Positions 1-6,273 of a stretch of DNA of 6,674 bases are shown here, one piece after another. The translations under genes and the position numbers were made by a program. How positions within the stretch are numbered: position 1 is the first letter of the stretch; the number at the start of each line of letters is the position of its first letter. The stretch spans positions 1-6,674 of the forward strand of contig PMZP01000081.1 of the NCBI GenBank assembly GCA_003170325.1, read 5' to 3'. A model generated the notes under the pieces. The model did not search any database. It saw nothing but the letters and a program-made list of their open reading frames with translations, and was not told the DNA's origin. This DNA is from Candidatus Tayloriibacteriota bacterium. GTDB taxonomy: Bacteria > Patescibacteriota > Minisyncoccia > Phycocordibacterales > PALSA-1337.

Positions 1-21
1 GTTCCTTATGTTACACAAGGT

Positions 22-30
22 ATTATAACA
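22..30 (-). promoter_or_regulatory. Extended -10 promoter element pointing out of the window
   Basis: Read on the minus strand this is TGTTATAAT, a perfect TGn extended -10 with a consensus TATAAT. No good -35 lies 17-18 bases upstream, which extended -10 promoters can tolerate. It follows the stop of the ftsQ-like gene by 15 bases and points left, so it probably drives a minus-strand gene beyond base 1. It is flanked by a 6-bp inverted repeat (TTATGT at 6-11, ACATAA at 30-35) that could be an operator, though it may be chance in AT-rich DNA. Confidence 0.5.
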
Positions 31-45
31 CATAAACACAATATC

Positions 46-975
46 TTATTTATTCAATCGGTAGAACACGTTGGAACCGTAACGGACATCTATATATTCG
101 AATGACAGCGGCTCTCGCTTTGAGGCAGCAGTATCTCTCATATTTTTCCAGAACGAGAGGAGATTCGAGGACTGTCCGGAAAGCGGATGGCTATCATTGA
201 AATAGATGACAGCCATATCGCTATCCGATGAGCTAGCCGTCGCGTCACCTCCGCCCTGGTCAGGGTTTCGCACGTAAAGCTCGAATTCACCGGATGCCTT
301 CATGAGCATAGCCTTCGCCCCGATCGAAGCATCCTTGAGTTCCGCGAACAATCCCTGTAAAGCTCTGAACTGACCGGTCGAAGTGGCAAATGTTCCGATA
401 ACGCTAGATGAAGAAGCATTATCAGTCAGATTTGGAACATAATATCTATTGTAGATGTCTCCCGAGAATGACGGCGCCGCTCCATATATATACCCCGAAT
501 CATCAGCGAAGTAACAATCATTCGAATTTCCGAACATCAAAGAGTTTCCTTCGAAATCAGGTAGATTGGCGCAAACCAGAGCGGCCGGAGTTTTCTCGGT
601 GACGGAAACGATCAATGCCTGCAACCCTTGGCGACTGACAGAAACCGAGGCGATCCGCGGTGAGGACTTCAGCACTGAATCTCTGACGGCTCGCACCGGA
701 TATATGAGAGTGCTGGACTTGGACAGGATCCCAAGATAATTTCCCTGAACGGCATCCAAAGCCGCCGCTTCAAGCGTCGGTTTGATGTCATCGCCGGCCC
801 CGGAAACTTGGACGATCTGGATGCTGAAGGCATTTAGATTGATGAGCTTGACCAGCGAAAAACCGCAAGTTCCGACACAGATCGCGACCAAAACTATAGT
901 CAAAGTCAGATACAACTTCTTCCGCTCGACGAATCTTTTCGATTGACGTGAAGTAAGTCGTGAACGAGGGATCAT
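46..975 (-). CDS. ftsQ: FtsQ/DivIB-like cell division protein with one POTRA domain
   Basis: Probable bitopic inner-membrane divisome protein linking early and late septum proteins (FtsB/FtsL) in other bacteria. From the ATG at 975 the product is 309 residues: a short basic cytoplasmic tail (about 1-20), one hydrophobic segment (about 22-44, with LTLTIVLVAICVG), then an extracytoplasmic POTRA-like module (about 50-128) ending in the FtsQ-type strand LIVSVTEKTPAAL, and a beta-rich C-terminal part with the FtsQ-like DDSGYIYG turn. A TTG at 1014 would add 13 residues and overlap serS by 10 bases. I prefer the ATG because the added codons come from a tandem AGATTGG repeat that looks intergenic. 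It lies 29 bases after the serS stop, has no promoter of its own that I see, and is probably cotranscribed with serS. The sequence is highly divergent, so the family call rests on architecture more than identity. Confidence 0.72.
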   Translation of the reverse strand: MIPRSRLTSRQSKRFVERKKLYLTLTIVLVAICVGTCGFSLVKLINLNAFSIQIVQVSGAGDDIKPTLEAAALDAVQGNYLGILSKSSTLIYPVRAVRDSVLKSSPRIASVSVSRQGLQALIVSVTEKTPAALVCANLPDFEGNSLMFGNSNDCYFADDSGYIYGAAPSFSGDIYNRYYVPNLTDNASSSSVIGTFATSTGQFRALQGLFAELKDASIGAKAMLMKASGEFELYVRNPDQGGGDATASSSDSDMAVIYFNDSHPLSGQSSNLLSFWKNMRDTAASKREPLSFEYIDVRYGSNVFYRLNK

Positions 976-985
976 AGGAAATTGA

Positions 986-999
986 AGATTGGAGATTGG
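986..999. repeat. Two tandem AGATTGG units in the serS-ftsQ junction
   Basis: AGATTGG occurs at 986-992 and again at 993-999, preceded by a partial copy (ATTGA). It lies between the serS stop and the ATG at 975. Simple repeats here favour the downstream ATG as the real start of the ftsQ-like gene. Confidence 0.5.
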
Positions 1000-1004
1000 C
1001 TGTA

Positions 1005-2270
1005 TTATAAGCAAATCGAATCCTTACCGAAATACTTAACCAACACGTCCGGTATCTTTATCGAGCCATCGGCTTGCTGGTAATTCTCTATGAGCGAAAC
1101 CAGGATACGTGGCGTAGGGATGGCGGTGGCATTCAGTGAATGGACGTATTTCATTTTACCATCGGCATCCTTGTAGCGGATGTTGCAACGGCGGGCTTGG
1201 AAGTCGTGGAAATAGGAAGCTGAAGAGATCTCGCGGTATTTCGCCTCCTTGGGGATCCAAAGCTCGATGTCATACATCTTGACGTGTCCGCGTCCAAGGT
1301 CTCCGGCGCAATTATTCACGGTCCGATATGGGATTCCCAATGTCTCGATGAATTCCTCGGTATTGCGATTCAATTCTTCGTGGAATTTGACAGATCGATC
1401 GTGACTGGCTTCACAGAGAATCAATTGTTCGAATTTATAGAATTCATTGACCCGTATCAGACCTTTAACATCCTTGCTGTGCGCCCCAGCTTCGCGGCGG
1501 AAACAGGCGGAGAAACCCAGATAACGCTTCGGTAGCTCCTCGAGTTTCAAAACTTCATCGGAATGCAAGCCCATGAGCGGGATCTCCGCAGTGGCGATAA
1601 GACCATCCCCATCCTGCGTCATGTAAAAATCGTCAACGTCGGCTGGTAAATGCCCAGTGCCGTAGAAATTGACTTTTCTGACGATCATCGGCGGCATGAC
1701 CAGATTGAAATTCTTACTGGTGAAAAAGTCCGAGGCATAATTCCAGATGGCGAAACAAAGCTTCACCGCGTCGCCAGTCAGATAATACCCGCGAAAGCCG
1801 TGGACTTTCTGGCCGCGCTCGAAGTCCACCATTTTCAAGGCTGTCATGATCTCCACATGGTCCTTGGGTTCAAAGGTGAATTTCGTCCGGTCACCCCAGG
1901 TTTTCATCTCCACATTATCGGCTTCGGAATTGCCTTCCGGCACAGACATATCGGGAATGTTCGGCACGCGGAGCATGAGATTCTGCCAATCCTTCATGAC
2001 TTCCTTGAGGCTGGCCTCGTCTTTTTCCATCTCTGTCTTCACGGCCTTCATAGCCGCGATCAACTTGGCTCGATCTTCGGGCGTCTTGGCCGATGCGATG
2101 CCGTCATTGGCGCTGTTCTGCTCGGCCCTGCGCTTCTCGACACTGCCCAGCAAAATGCGCCTTTTGTCGTCAATGGCGATCAATTCCTCGACTTTGAAGT
2201 CGACGTGCTTCTTCTTGGCCGCCATGGCCACGATATCCTTGTTTTCCCTGATGAATTTGATGTCTAACAT
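1005..2270 (-). CDS. serS: Serine--tRNA ligase (SerRS), class II
   Basis: Charges tRNA(Ser) with serine in the cytoplasm through a seryl-adenylate. The 421 residues match the usual bacterial length. Residues about 25-105 form the N-terminal coiled-coil arm that grips the long variable arm of tRNA(Ser). The catalytic core has the serine-binding TAE (227-229), motif 2 (FRREAGAHSKDVKGLIR, 257-273) with its ATP-binding arginine, the conserved EISSAS..HDFQARR stretch (347-361), and motif 3 around 379-397 with R388 retained. Motif 3 reads NATAIPTPRILVS, where most bacterial SerRS have NGSGLAVGRTLVA; this is a real divergence but the arginine and the following LIENYQQ are intact. The ATG at 2270 lies 9 bases past a good extended -10 with no Shine-Dalgarno, suggesting a nearly leaderless mRNA. 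It is the first gene of a unit with the ftsQ-like gene. Confidence 0.97.
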   Translation of the reverse strand: MLDIKFIRENKDIVAMAAKKKHVDFKVEELIAIDDKRRILLGSVEKRRAEQNSANDGIASAKTPEDRAKLIAAMKAVKTEMEKDEASLKEVMKDWQNLMLRVPNIPDMSVPEGNSEADNVEMKTWGDRTKFTFEPKDHVEIMTALKMVDFERGQKVHGFRGYYLTGDAVKLCFAIWNYASDFFTSKNFNLVMPPMIVRKVNFYGTGHLPADVDDFYMTQDGDGLIATAEIPLMGLHSDEVLKLEELPKRYLGFSACFRREAGAHSKDVKGLIRVNEFYKFEQLILCEASHDRSVKFHEELNRNTEEFIETLGIPYRTVNNCAGDLGRGHVKMYDIELWIPKEAKYREISSASYFHDFQARRCNIRYKDADGKMKYVHSLNATAIPTPRILVSLIENYQQADGSIKIPDVLVKYFGKDSICL

Positions 2271-2279
2271 AGTGGAATA

Positions 2280-2308
2280 ATTGTAGCACAGCGGGGATTG
2301 CTTTTGAA
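2280..2308 (-). promoter_or_regulatory. serS promoter, extended -10
   Basis: On the minus strand: -35 TTCAAA (2303-2308, 4/6 match), a 17-base spacer, then TGC followed by TACAAT (-10 at 2280-2285, 5/6 match, with TG at the extended position). Only 9 bases separate the -10 from the serS ATG, so a normal start site near 2273 gives a leader of about 2-3 bases. Confidence 0.7.
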
Positions 2309-2315
2309 TTCACAA

Positions 2316-2362
2316 TCCGGGAGGTTAAACCTAACGAGATTCCGGGAGGTTTCACCTCCCGG
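2316..2362. repeat. Direct repeat TCCGGGAGGTT with a 9-bp hairpin in the divergent spacer
   Basis: TCCGGGAGGTT occurs at 2316-2326 and 2341-2351, 25 bases apart. The right copy completes a perfect 9-bp stem (CCGGGAGGT at 2342-2350 with ACCTCCCGG at 2354-2362, loop TTC). The left copy forms only a short AGGT/ACCT hairpin (2322-2325 with 2329-2332). It lies upstream of both divergent promoters, so by those starts it is not transcribed. It has no T-run on either side and is therefore not an ordinary terminator. A protein-binding site or a dispersed intergenic repeat is possible. The stem includes GGAGGT and CACCTCC, the Shine-Dalgarno and anti-Shine-Dalgarno cores, which may be coincidental. Confidence 0.65.
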
Positions 2363-2428
2363 GTTTGAGCCGTAATTTAGAATCTTCATCGTTTCTTGAA
2401 CCTTTTTTTATCCCATTTTGAGACTTTT

Positions 2429-2461
2429 TTGAGCGTTTCTTCATACCCGTTGTGATACGAT
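2429..2461 (+). promoter_or_regulatory. dprA promoter, extended -10
   Basis: TGATACGAT at 2453-2461 fits TGn plus TACGAT (4/6 match to TATAAT, with the TG extension). The only -35-like hexamer, TTGAGC at 2429-2434, is 21 bases away, so the extension probably carries the promoter. The -10 ends 8 bases before the ATG at 2470, predicting an almost leaderless transcript, and it overlaps the alternative GTG start at 2452. Confidence 0.5.
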
Positions 2462-2469
2462 CGACTGAT

Positions 2470-3423
2470 ATGGATGCAGAATGCGTACAATCATATGATG
2501 ACAGCATGGGAGTGATCCCTAGGAGCGCGTATCCGGATACTCTGAAGAACATGGGTTCTCCACCGCCGAAGCTCTTTGTGCGCGGGCGATTTCCGGCGCC
2601 AATGATGGACCAAAAGTATCTCTGCGTCGTCGGTTCGCGCAGATGGACTTCATATGGACGGGAATGCGTGAGGAGGCTCGTTAGCGGCTTGGCAGGATAT
2701 CCAGTCACCATAGTTTCTGGTTTAGCTATAGGCATAGACAGCATCGCGCACATAGCCGCATTGGAGGCCGGTTTGCATTGCGTGGGATTTCCCGGTTCGA
2801 GCCTTGATTGGGATGAGATATATCCGGAGAAGCATTTGGGCCTGGCCAAAAGGATCGTCGCGAGCGGCGGCGCACTCCTCTCAGCCTGGGAACCAGGATA
2901 TCCTACCGGTAATTGGGCATTCCCCGCCAGAAACCGGTTGATGGCAGGTCTCTCACACGCAGTTCTCATCATCGAGGCCGGACAGGGGTCTGGGTCTTTG
3001 ATGACTGCGAAACATGCAGAGGATTTCAATCGCGATGTCTTCGCAGTGCCCGGACAGATCCGTGAACCGCAATCTTACGGGACCCACATGCTCATAAAGA
3101 ATGGCGCGGCTCTGATATCTAGCTCGCGCGATATATTGATCCAATTAGGCTTCAATGTGCCGCGTTCTACGCAAAAGAATGAGCAGATGAATGGAAAGGT
3201 GATCGGCCAAAAAAGTTCCGAAATCTTTTTACCTTCTGCTGTGACCAAAGATGATGTCTCCATGTCGATTATGAAAGTACTGATGCTTGAAGACGCGACT
3301 GCTGATTATCTGTTGGATAAGACCTGTCTGAAAGTACAAACTCTCAACGAGAAACTATCACTATTAGAGTTGGAAGGGCTCATAAAGATCGAGGGACCAA
3401 CGATCAGTCTGGTCAGAAATTAG
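2470..3423 (+). CDS. dprA: DNA-processing protein DprA/Smf
   Basis: Cytoplasmic protein that binds incoming single-stranded DNA during natural transformation and helps load RecA. From the ATG at 2470 it has 317 residues. The Rossmann-like Smf core shows every family block: PPPKLFVRG (31-39), VGSRRWTSYG (54-63), SGLAIGIDSIAH (83-94), FPARNRLMAGLS (151-162), IIEAGQGSGSLMTAKHA (167-183), FAVPG (191-195) and SYGTHMLIKNGAAL (202-215). After a linker, residues about 262-317 look like the small C-terminal winged-helix domain often found in DprA. The N-terminal SAM-like domain of many DprA proteins is missing. A GTG at 2452 is in frame and adds six residues, but it overlaps the predicted -10, so I chose the ATG. 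There is no Shine-Dalgarno. dprA preceding topA is a common bacterial order, but here 447 bases intervene. Confidence 0.93.
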   Translation: MDAECVQSYDDSMGVIPRSAYPDTLKNMGSPPPKLFVRGRFPAPMMDQKYLCVVGSRRWTSYGRECVRRLVSGLAGYPVTIVSGLAIGIDSIAHIAALEAGLHCVGFPGSSLDWDEIYPEKHLGLAKRIVASGGALLSAWEPGYPTGNWAFPARNRLMAGLSHAVLIIEAGQGSGSLMTAKHAEDFNRDVFAVPGQIREPQSYGTHMLIKNGAALISSSRDILIQLGFNVPRSTQKNEQMNGKVIGQKSSEIFLPSAVTKDDVSMSIMKVLMLEDATADYLLDKTCLKVQTLNEKLSLLELEGLIKIEGPTISLVRN

Positions 3424-3478
3424 GTTCGGTCTCGTCAGTTTCGGTCGGTTAGGTTCAGGCGGGTTGGAAATGGCTTGG

Positions 3479-3509
3479 CGGCCAAATATTGAATATGAAT
3501 ATGCGGCCG
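3479..3509. repeat. Inverted repeat/hairpin downstream of dprA
   Basis: CGGCC (3479-3483) pairs with GGCCG (3505-3509), and inside it ATATT (3486-3490) pairs with AATAT (3498-3502), leaving a 7-base loop and a 2x2 internal loop. A palindrome GCCGGCCGGC follows at 3506-3515. There is no T-run, so intrinsic termination is doubtful; 3'-end protection of the dprA mRNA is possible. Confidence 0.4.
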
Positions 3510-3774
3510 GCCGGCACCCAAGTGATTTCCGGCAGCCACTTTTATTCACACAAATTGATTTGCATGATTTAATCAACGACTTTACTGAGCCATATTTTCT
3601 CTTCATTACACAACAAATTAGAACATTCCTGTCAATGAAAAATTATACAGAAAATGATTTACCGAGCTACCGAAAAATACGCAAAATATCGACTCATGTG
3701 CCAAAGCGTAATCATACAATCTCATAAAGGGGTGATCTGGAAGTAATCCTTAGGTGCACTCGCGAACAATTCCC

Positions 3775-3812
3775 AACAAATCCTTAACAAATCCTCAGCC
3801 GTAACCTCAGCC
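3775..3812. repeat. Short degenerate tandem repeats upstream of topA
   Basis: AACAAATCCT occurs at 3775-3784 and 3786-3795 (11-base period). CCTCAGCC occurs at 3793-3800 and 3805-3812 (12-base period). The pattern suggests slippage-generated DNA or a helically phased binding site just upstream of the topA promoter. I see nothing that identifies a regulator. Confidence 0.45.
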
Positions 3813-3829
3813 AGCGCAACATAAACTTT

Positions 3830-3859
3830 TTGCATTTTCAAACCTTTCTGTGTAATACT
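3830..3859 (+). promoter_or_regulatory. topA promoter, extended -10
   Basis: A weak -35 (TTGCAT, 3830-3835), an 18-base spacer, then AATACT (3854-3859) preceded by TG one base away (3851-3852). The -10 ends 11 bases before the topA ATG, so the leader would be about 4-5 bases. It is weaker than the serS promoter but has the same geometry. Confidence 0.5.
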
Positions 3860-3870
3860 TACCCAAACAT

Positions 3871-6228
3871 ATGAAATTAGTCATCGTCGAGTCGCCGTCG
3901 AAATCGAAAACCATTTCCAAATACCTGGGAACCGGATATGTGGTTCGGGCTTCGGTCGGGCATGTCCGCGACCTGCCCAAATCCAGCAAAAAAGCCGTCG
4001 ACATCGAAGGCGGTTTTATTCCGCATTACGAGATCGTCGCCAAGAAGTTGCCTATCATCGAGGAGATCGCGGCCGAAGCAGCCAAAGCCGAGGAGATCAT
4101 CCTGGCCACCGACCCGGACCGTGAAGGCGAGGCTATTGCTTGGCATATCGCCGAGGTGCTGAAAGACCGTCTGGGCGCATCCGTCAAAAAGAAGATGGTG
4201 CGAGTCACCTATCACGAAATCACCAAGGAAGCGGTACTGGATGCCCTGGAACATCCACGGCCGATCGACCAGCATCTGCGCGAAGCCCAGGAAGCTCGCC
4301 GTGTATTGGACCGCATCGTCGGCTATGACCTCTCCGGACTCATCTGGAAGAAGGTCCGTTACGGGCTTTCGGCCGGCCGCGTCCAATCGCCGGCTCTGCG
4401 CATCATCATGGAACGAGAGCGCGAGATCCGGGCTTTCAAGCCAGAAGACTTCTGGGTCATAAGCGGCGAATGGAAGACCACCAAAGGCGAGAATCTCAAA
4501 CTGACCTGTTCCAAGGAGCCCCGCGATAAAAAGGAGGTGGACTTCATCATCGAGACTGCCAAGAAAGAAAAATGGCAGGTCGTCGACGTAGAGGAATCGG
4601 AACAAAAGAGATCGCCGCGCGCGCCATTCATAACCTCGACTCTCCAGCAAGCAGCCAGTTCACGGCTAGGTTTTTCCCCTTCTCGCACCATGGGCATCGC
4701 CCAAAAACTCTACGAGTCAGGCTACATCACCTACATGCGCACTGATTCGACCAATCTCGGCCAACAAGCGCTCGATCAGATCGCCACAGTGGTCGAGAAG
4801 CAATACGGCAAGAATTATCTGGAATTCCGTAAGTATACGACCAAGAGTAAGAATGCCCAGGAAGCGCACGAAGCCATCCGCCCTTCACATTTCAATAAAG
4901 ATTCCGCTGGACATACGGACGAACAGAAACGCCTCTATCGTCTGATCTGGCAACGCGCAGTGGCCTCACAGATGGCGGATGCCAGGATTGCCAAGACGAA
5001 GGTGATTGCGAATGTTTTGGTAGGCGAGGAAGCTTCTCCTCGAGAGCCGGCGTCGGAGCCTACTGGCTCCGCGCCTGCTTCTCGCTCGGCCAGGCACGAT
5101 TCTGCTGAATCGCCTTCGCTCGCTGCGAAAGCCTCTCTCGAAGAACTTCCTCGCCTACCTAACTTCGAAGCCATCGGCACGCGAATACTTTTTGACGGCT
5201 GGATGAAGGCGGATCCGGAGTCGGAGAATGAGACGCTGATACTTCCGCAATGCGCCAAAGGTGAAGGCTTGGAATTGTTGTCCATAGATTCGCTGGCCAA
5301 GCAGACCCAGCCGCCTCCGAGATACACAGAAGCAGGTCTCATTAAAGAACTGGAGAAACGCGGCATTGGTCGGCCATCAACATATGCGTCGATCAGCAAG
5401 ACCATCGAGGACCGCGGCTATGTGTCTAAAGAAAACAAATCATTGCGTCCGACCGACACTGGCGACGTGGTCTCGTCATTCCTGGAGGCGAACTTCCCTT
5501 CATACATCAGCGATTCATTCACGGCCGAGATGGAGAACGAGCTCGACGAGATCGCCAGCGGCGAACGCACTTACCTGAAGACGCTCTCCGATTTCTACAA
5601 GCCGTTCCACAAAGATGTTAAGTCCAAGGAGAAGATCGAGAAACTGACAAATCTGGGCATAGCCGATCCGAAATTCAAGTGCCCGAAATGCGGAACCACG
5701 CCCATGGAGGTGAAACTCGGCCGCAACGGCAAATTCCTTTCTTGCACCCGCTATCCGGATTGCGACGGAGCGCTGACCATCGATGGCACGGAATTCAAGA
5801 GTGACACGCCCATCGGCACGGATCCAACCAGCGGATTGCCCATATTCGTGCTGAACGGCAAATACGGACCATATGTCCAGTTGGGACTGAAGCCGGAGAA
5901 GCCGAAGAAAGGAGAACCAAAGCCAGCCAAGCCAAAGATGGCCTCTATCCCCAAGATCATGGATCCGATGAAAGTCACCGTCGCCGACGCACTGAAATAT
6001 TTGAGCATTCCTCGCTCGCTAGGCATCGATCAAAATACCGGCAATCAAGTCATCGTCTCCATCGGTCGCTTCGGCCCTTATGTGAGGAACGACGCCGATT
6101 TCCGCTCGATCAAGGTACCCGACGATGTCTACACCATCAGTTTCGAACGCGCCCTAGAATTGCTGGCGCAACCTAAGAGACAGAAGGGGTTTGCAAGGAA
6201 GAAGAAGCCTGTTGAAATCGTAAAATAA
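3871..6228 (+). CDS. topA: DNA topoisomerase I (type IA), carrying an in-frame insertion
   Basis: Relaxes negatively supercoiled DNA through a transient 5'-phosphotyrosine bond, acting on the chromosome behind polymerases. The product has 785 residues. The TOPRIM domain spans about 1-110, with E7 in VESPSK and the metal-binding DPDREGE (81-87). The catalytic tyrosine is Y288 in GYITYMRTDSTNL, and HEAIRPS lies at 333-339. After the core there is one four-cysteine zinc finger (C604, C607, C625, C631), followed by two C-terminal topoisomerase repeats marked by NGKYGPYVQLG and IGRFGPYVRND, and a basic tail. Residues 384-430 are an Ala/Ser/Pro/Glu-rich insert coded by a palindromic element; it lies between KVIANVL and NFEAIGTRILFDGW, where most family members have a short connection. 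Without it the protein would be 738 residues. All catalytic motifs are intact, so it is likely active. The start is the only ATG before the TOPRIM strand, with no Shine-Dalgarno. Confidence 0.98.
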   Translation: MKLVIVESPSKSKTISKYLGTGYVVRASVGHVRDLPKSSKKAVDIEGGFIPHYEIVAKKLPIIEEIAAEAAKAEEIILATDPDREGEAIAWHIAEVLKDRLGASVKKKMVRVTYHEITKEAVLDALEHPRPIDQHLREAQEARRVLDRIVGYDLSGLIWKKVRYGLSAGRVQSPALRIIMEREREIRAFKPEDFWVISGEWKTTKGENLKLTCSKEPRDKKEVDFIIETAKKEKWQVVDVEESEQKRSPRAPFITSTLQQAASSRLGFSPSRTMGIAQKLYESGYITYMRTDSTNLGQQALDQIATVVEKQYGKNYLEFRKYTTKSKNAQEAHEAIRPSHFNKDSAGHTDEQKRLYRLIWQRAVASQMADARIAKTKVIANVLVGEEASPREPASEPTGSAPASRSARHDSAESPSLAAKASLEELPRLPNFEAIGTRILFDGWMKADPESENETLILPQCAKGEGLELLSIDSLAKQTQPPPRYTEAGLIKELEKRGIGRPSTYASISKTIEDRGYVSKENKSLRPTDTGDVVSSFLEANFPSYISDSFTAEMENELDEIASGERTYLKTLSDFYKPFHKDVKSKEKIEKLTNLGIADPKFKCPKCGTTPMEVKLGRNGKFLSCTRYPDCDGALTIDGTEFKSDTPIGTDPTSGLPIFVLNGKYGPYVQLGLKPEKPKKGEPKPAKPKMASIPKIMDPMKVTVADALKYLSIPRSLGIDQNTGNQVIVSIGRFGPYVRNDADFRSIKVPDDVYTISFERALELLAQPKRQKGFARKKKPVEIVK
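5019..5159. mobile_element. 141-bp palindromic element inserted in frame in topA
   Basis: The ends are a perfect 14-bp inverted repeat: GGTAGGCGAGGAAG at 5019-5032 and its complement at 5146-5159. The stem continues inward with 4 more pairs (5034-5037 with 5142-5145) and 7 more (5040-5046 with 5135-5141), about 25 bp in all with small bulges on the left arm only. Inside are three hairpins: GGCG plus CGGAGCC pairing with GGCTCCG plus CGCC around TACT (5049-5075, 11 bp and one bulge); CGATTC/GAATCG around TGCT (5097-5112); and TTCGC/GCGAA (5115-5129). The length is exactly 47 codons, so removal keeps topA in frame. The opposite strand is also open across the whole element in one frame. Coding for an A/S/P/E-rich peptide (32 of 47 residues), it behaves like the Rickettsia palindromic elements. 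Mobility is inferred; no target duplication is visible. Confidence 0.75.
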
Positions 6229-6239
6229 GGCCTGCTTGT

Positions 6240-6267
6240 TTGCAAGAAATCGCGCATTGAGTAAGAT
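6240..6267 (+). promoter_or_regulatory. Possible promoter for the downstream structured RNA
   Basis: TTGCAA (6240-6245, 4/6 match), a 16-base spacer and TAAGAT (6262-6267, 4/6 match), 12 bases after the topA stop. A TG lies two bases before the -10 rather than one. A start would fall near 6274, just before the first helix of the candidate RNA. No terminator separates it from topA, so read-through is also possible. Confidence 0.35.
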
Positions 6268-6273
6268 TAACTT

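Larger units (their letters stand above)
3424..3829. other. Long intergenic region with no convincing gene
   Basis: About 400 bases between dprA and the topA promoter. The first part is G/T-rich with repeated GGTT and TTCGGTC units (TAGGTTC at 3421-3427 and 3450-3456), then a hairpin, then an AT-rich stretch, then short tandem repeats. A frame of 87 codons (3464-3727, plus strand) is open, but its product matches no family I know, has no start signal, begins inside the hairpin region and differs in composition from the neighbouring genes, so I do not call it. No T-run terminator for dprA is visible. Confidence 0.6.

Noticed and set aside
2452..2469. GTG start for dprA
   Set aside because: It overlaps the predicted extended -10 and adds only six residues outside the conserved protein, so the ATG at 2470 is preferred.
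2794..2803. tRNA T-arm-like GGTTCGAGCC
   Set aside because: It lies inside dprA, coding for conserved residues, with no acceptor stem or anticodon arm around it.
3464..3727. 87-codon open frame after dprA
   Set aside because: No family resemblance, no promoter or ribosome site, composition unlike the neighbouring genes, and an overlapping open frame exists on the other strand.
4935..5405. 156-codon open frame antisense to topA
   Set aside because: It is a shadow of topA. Its openness across the palindromic element is noted as a property of that element, not as a gene.
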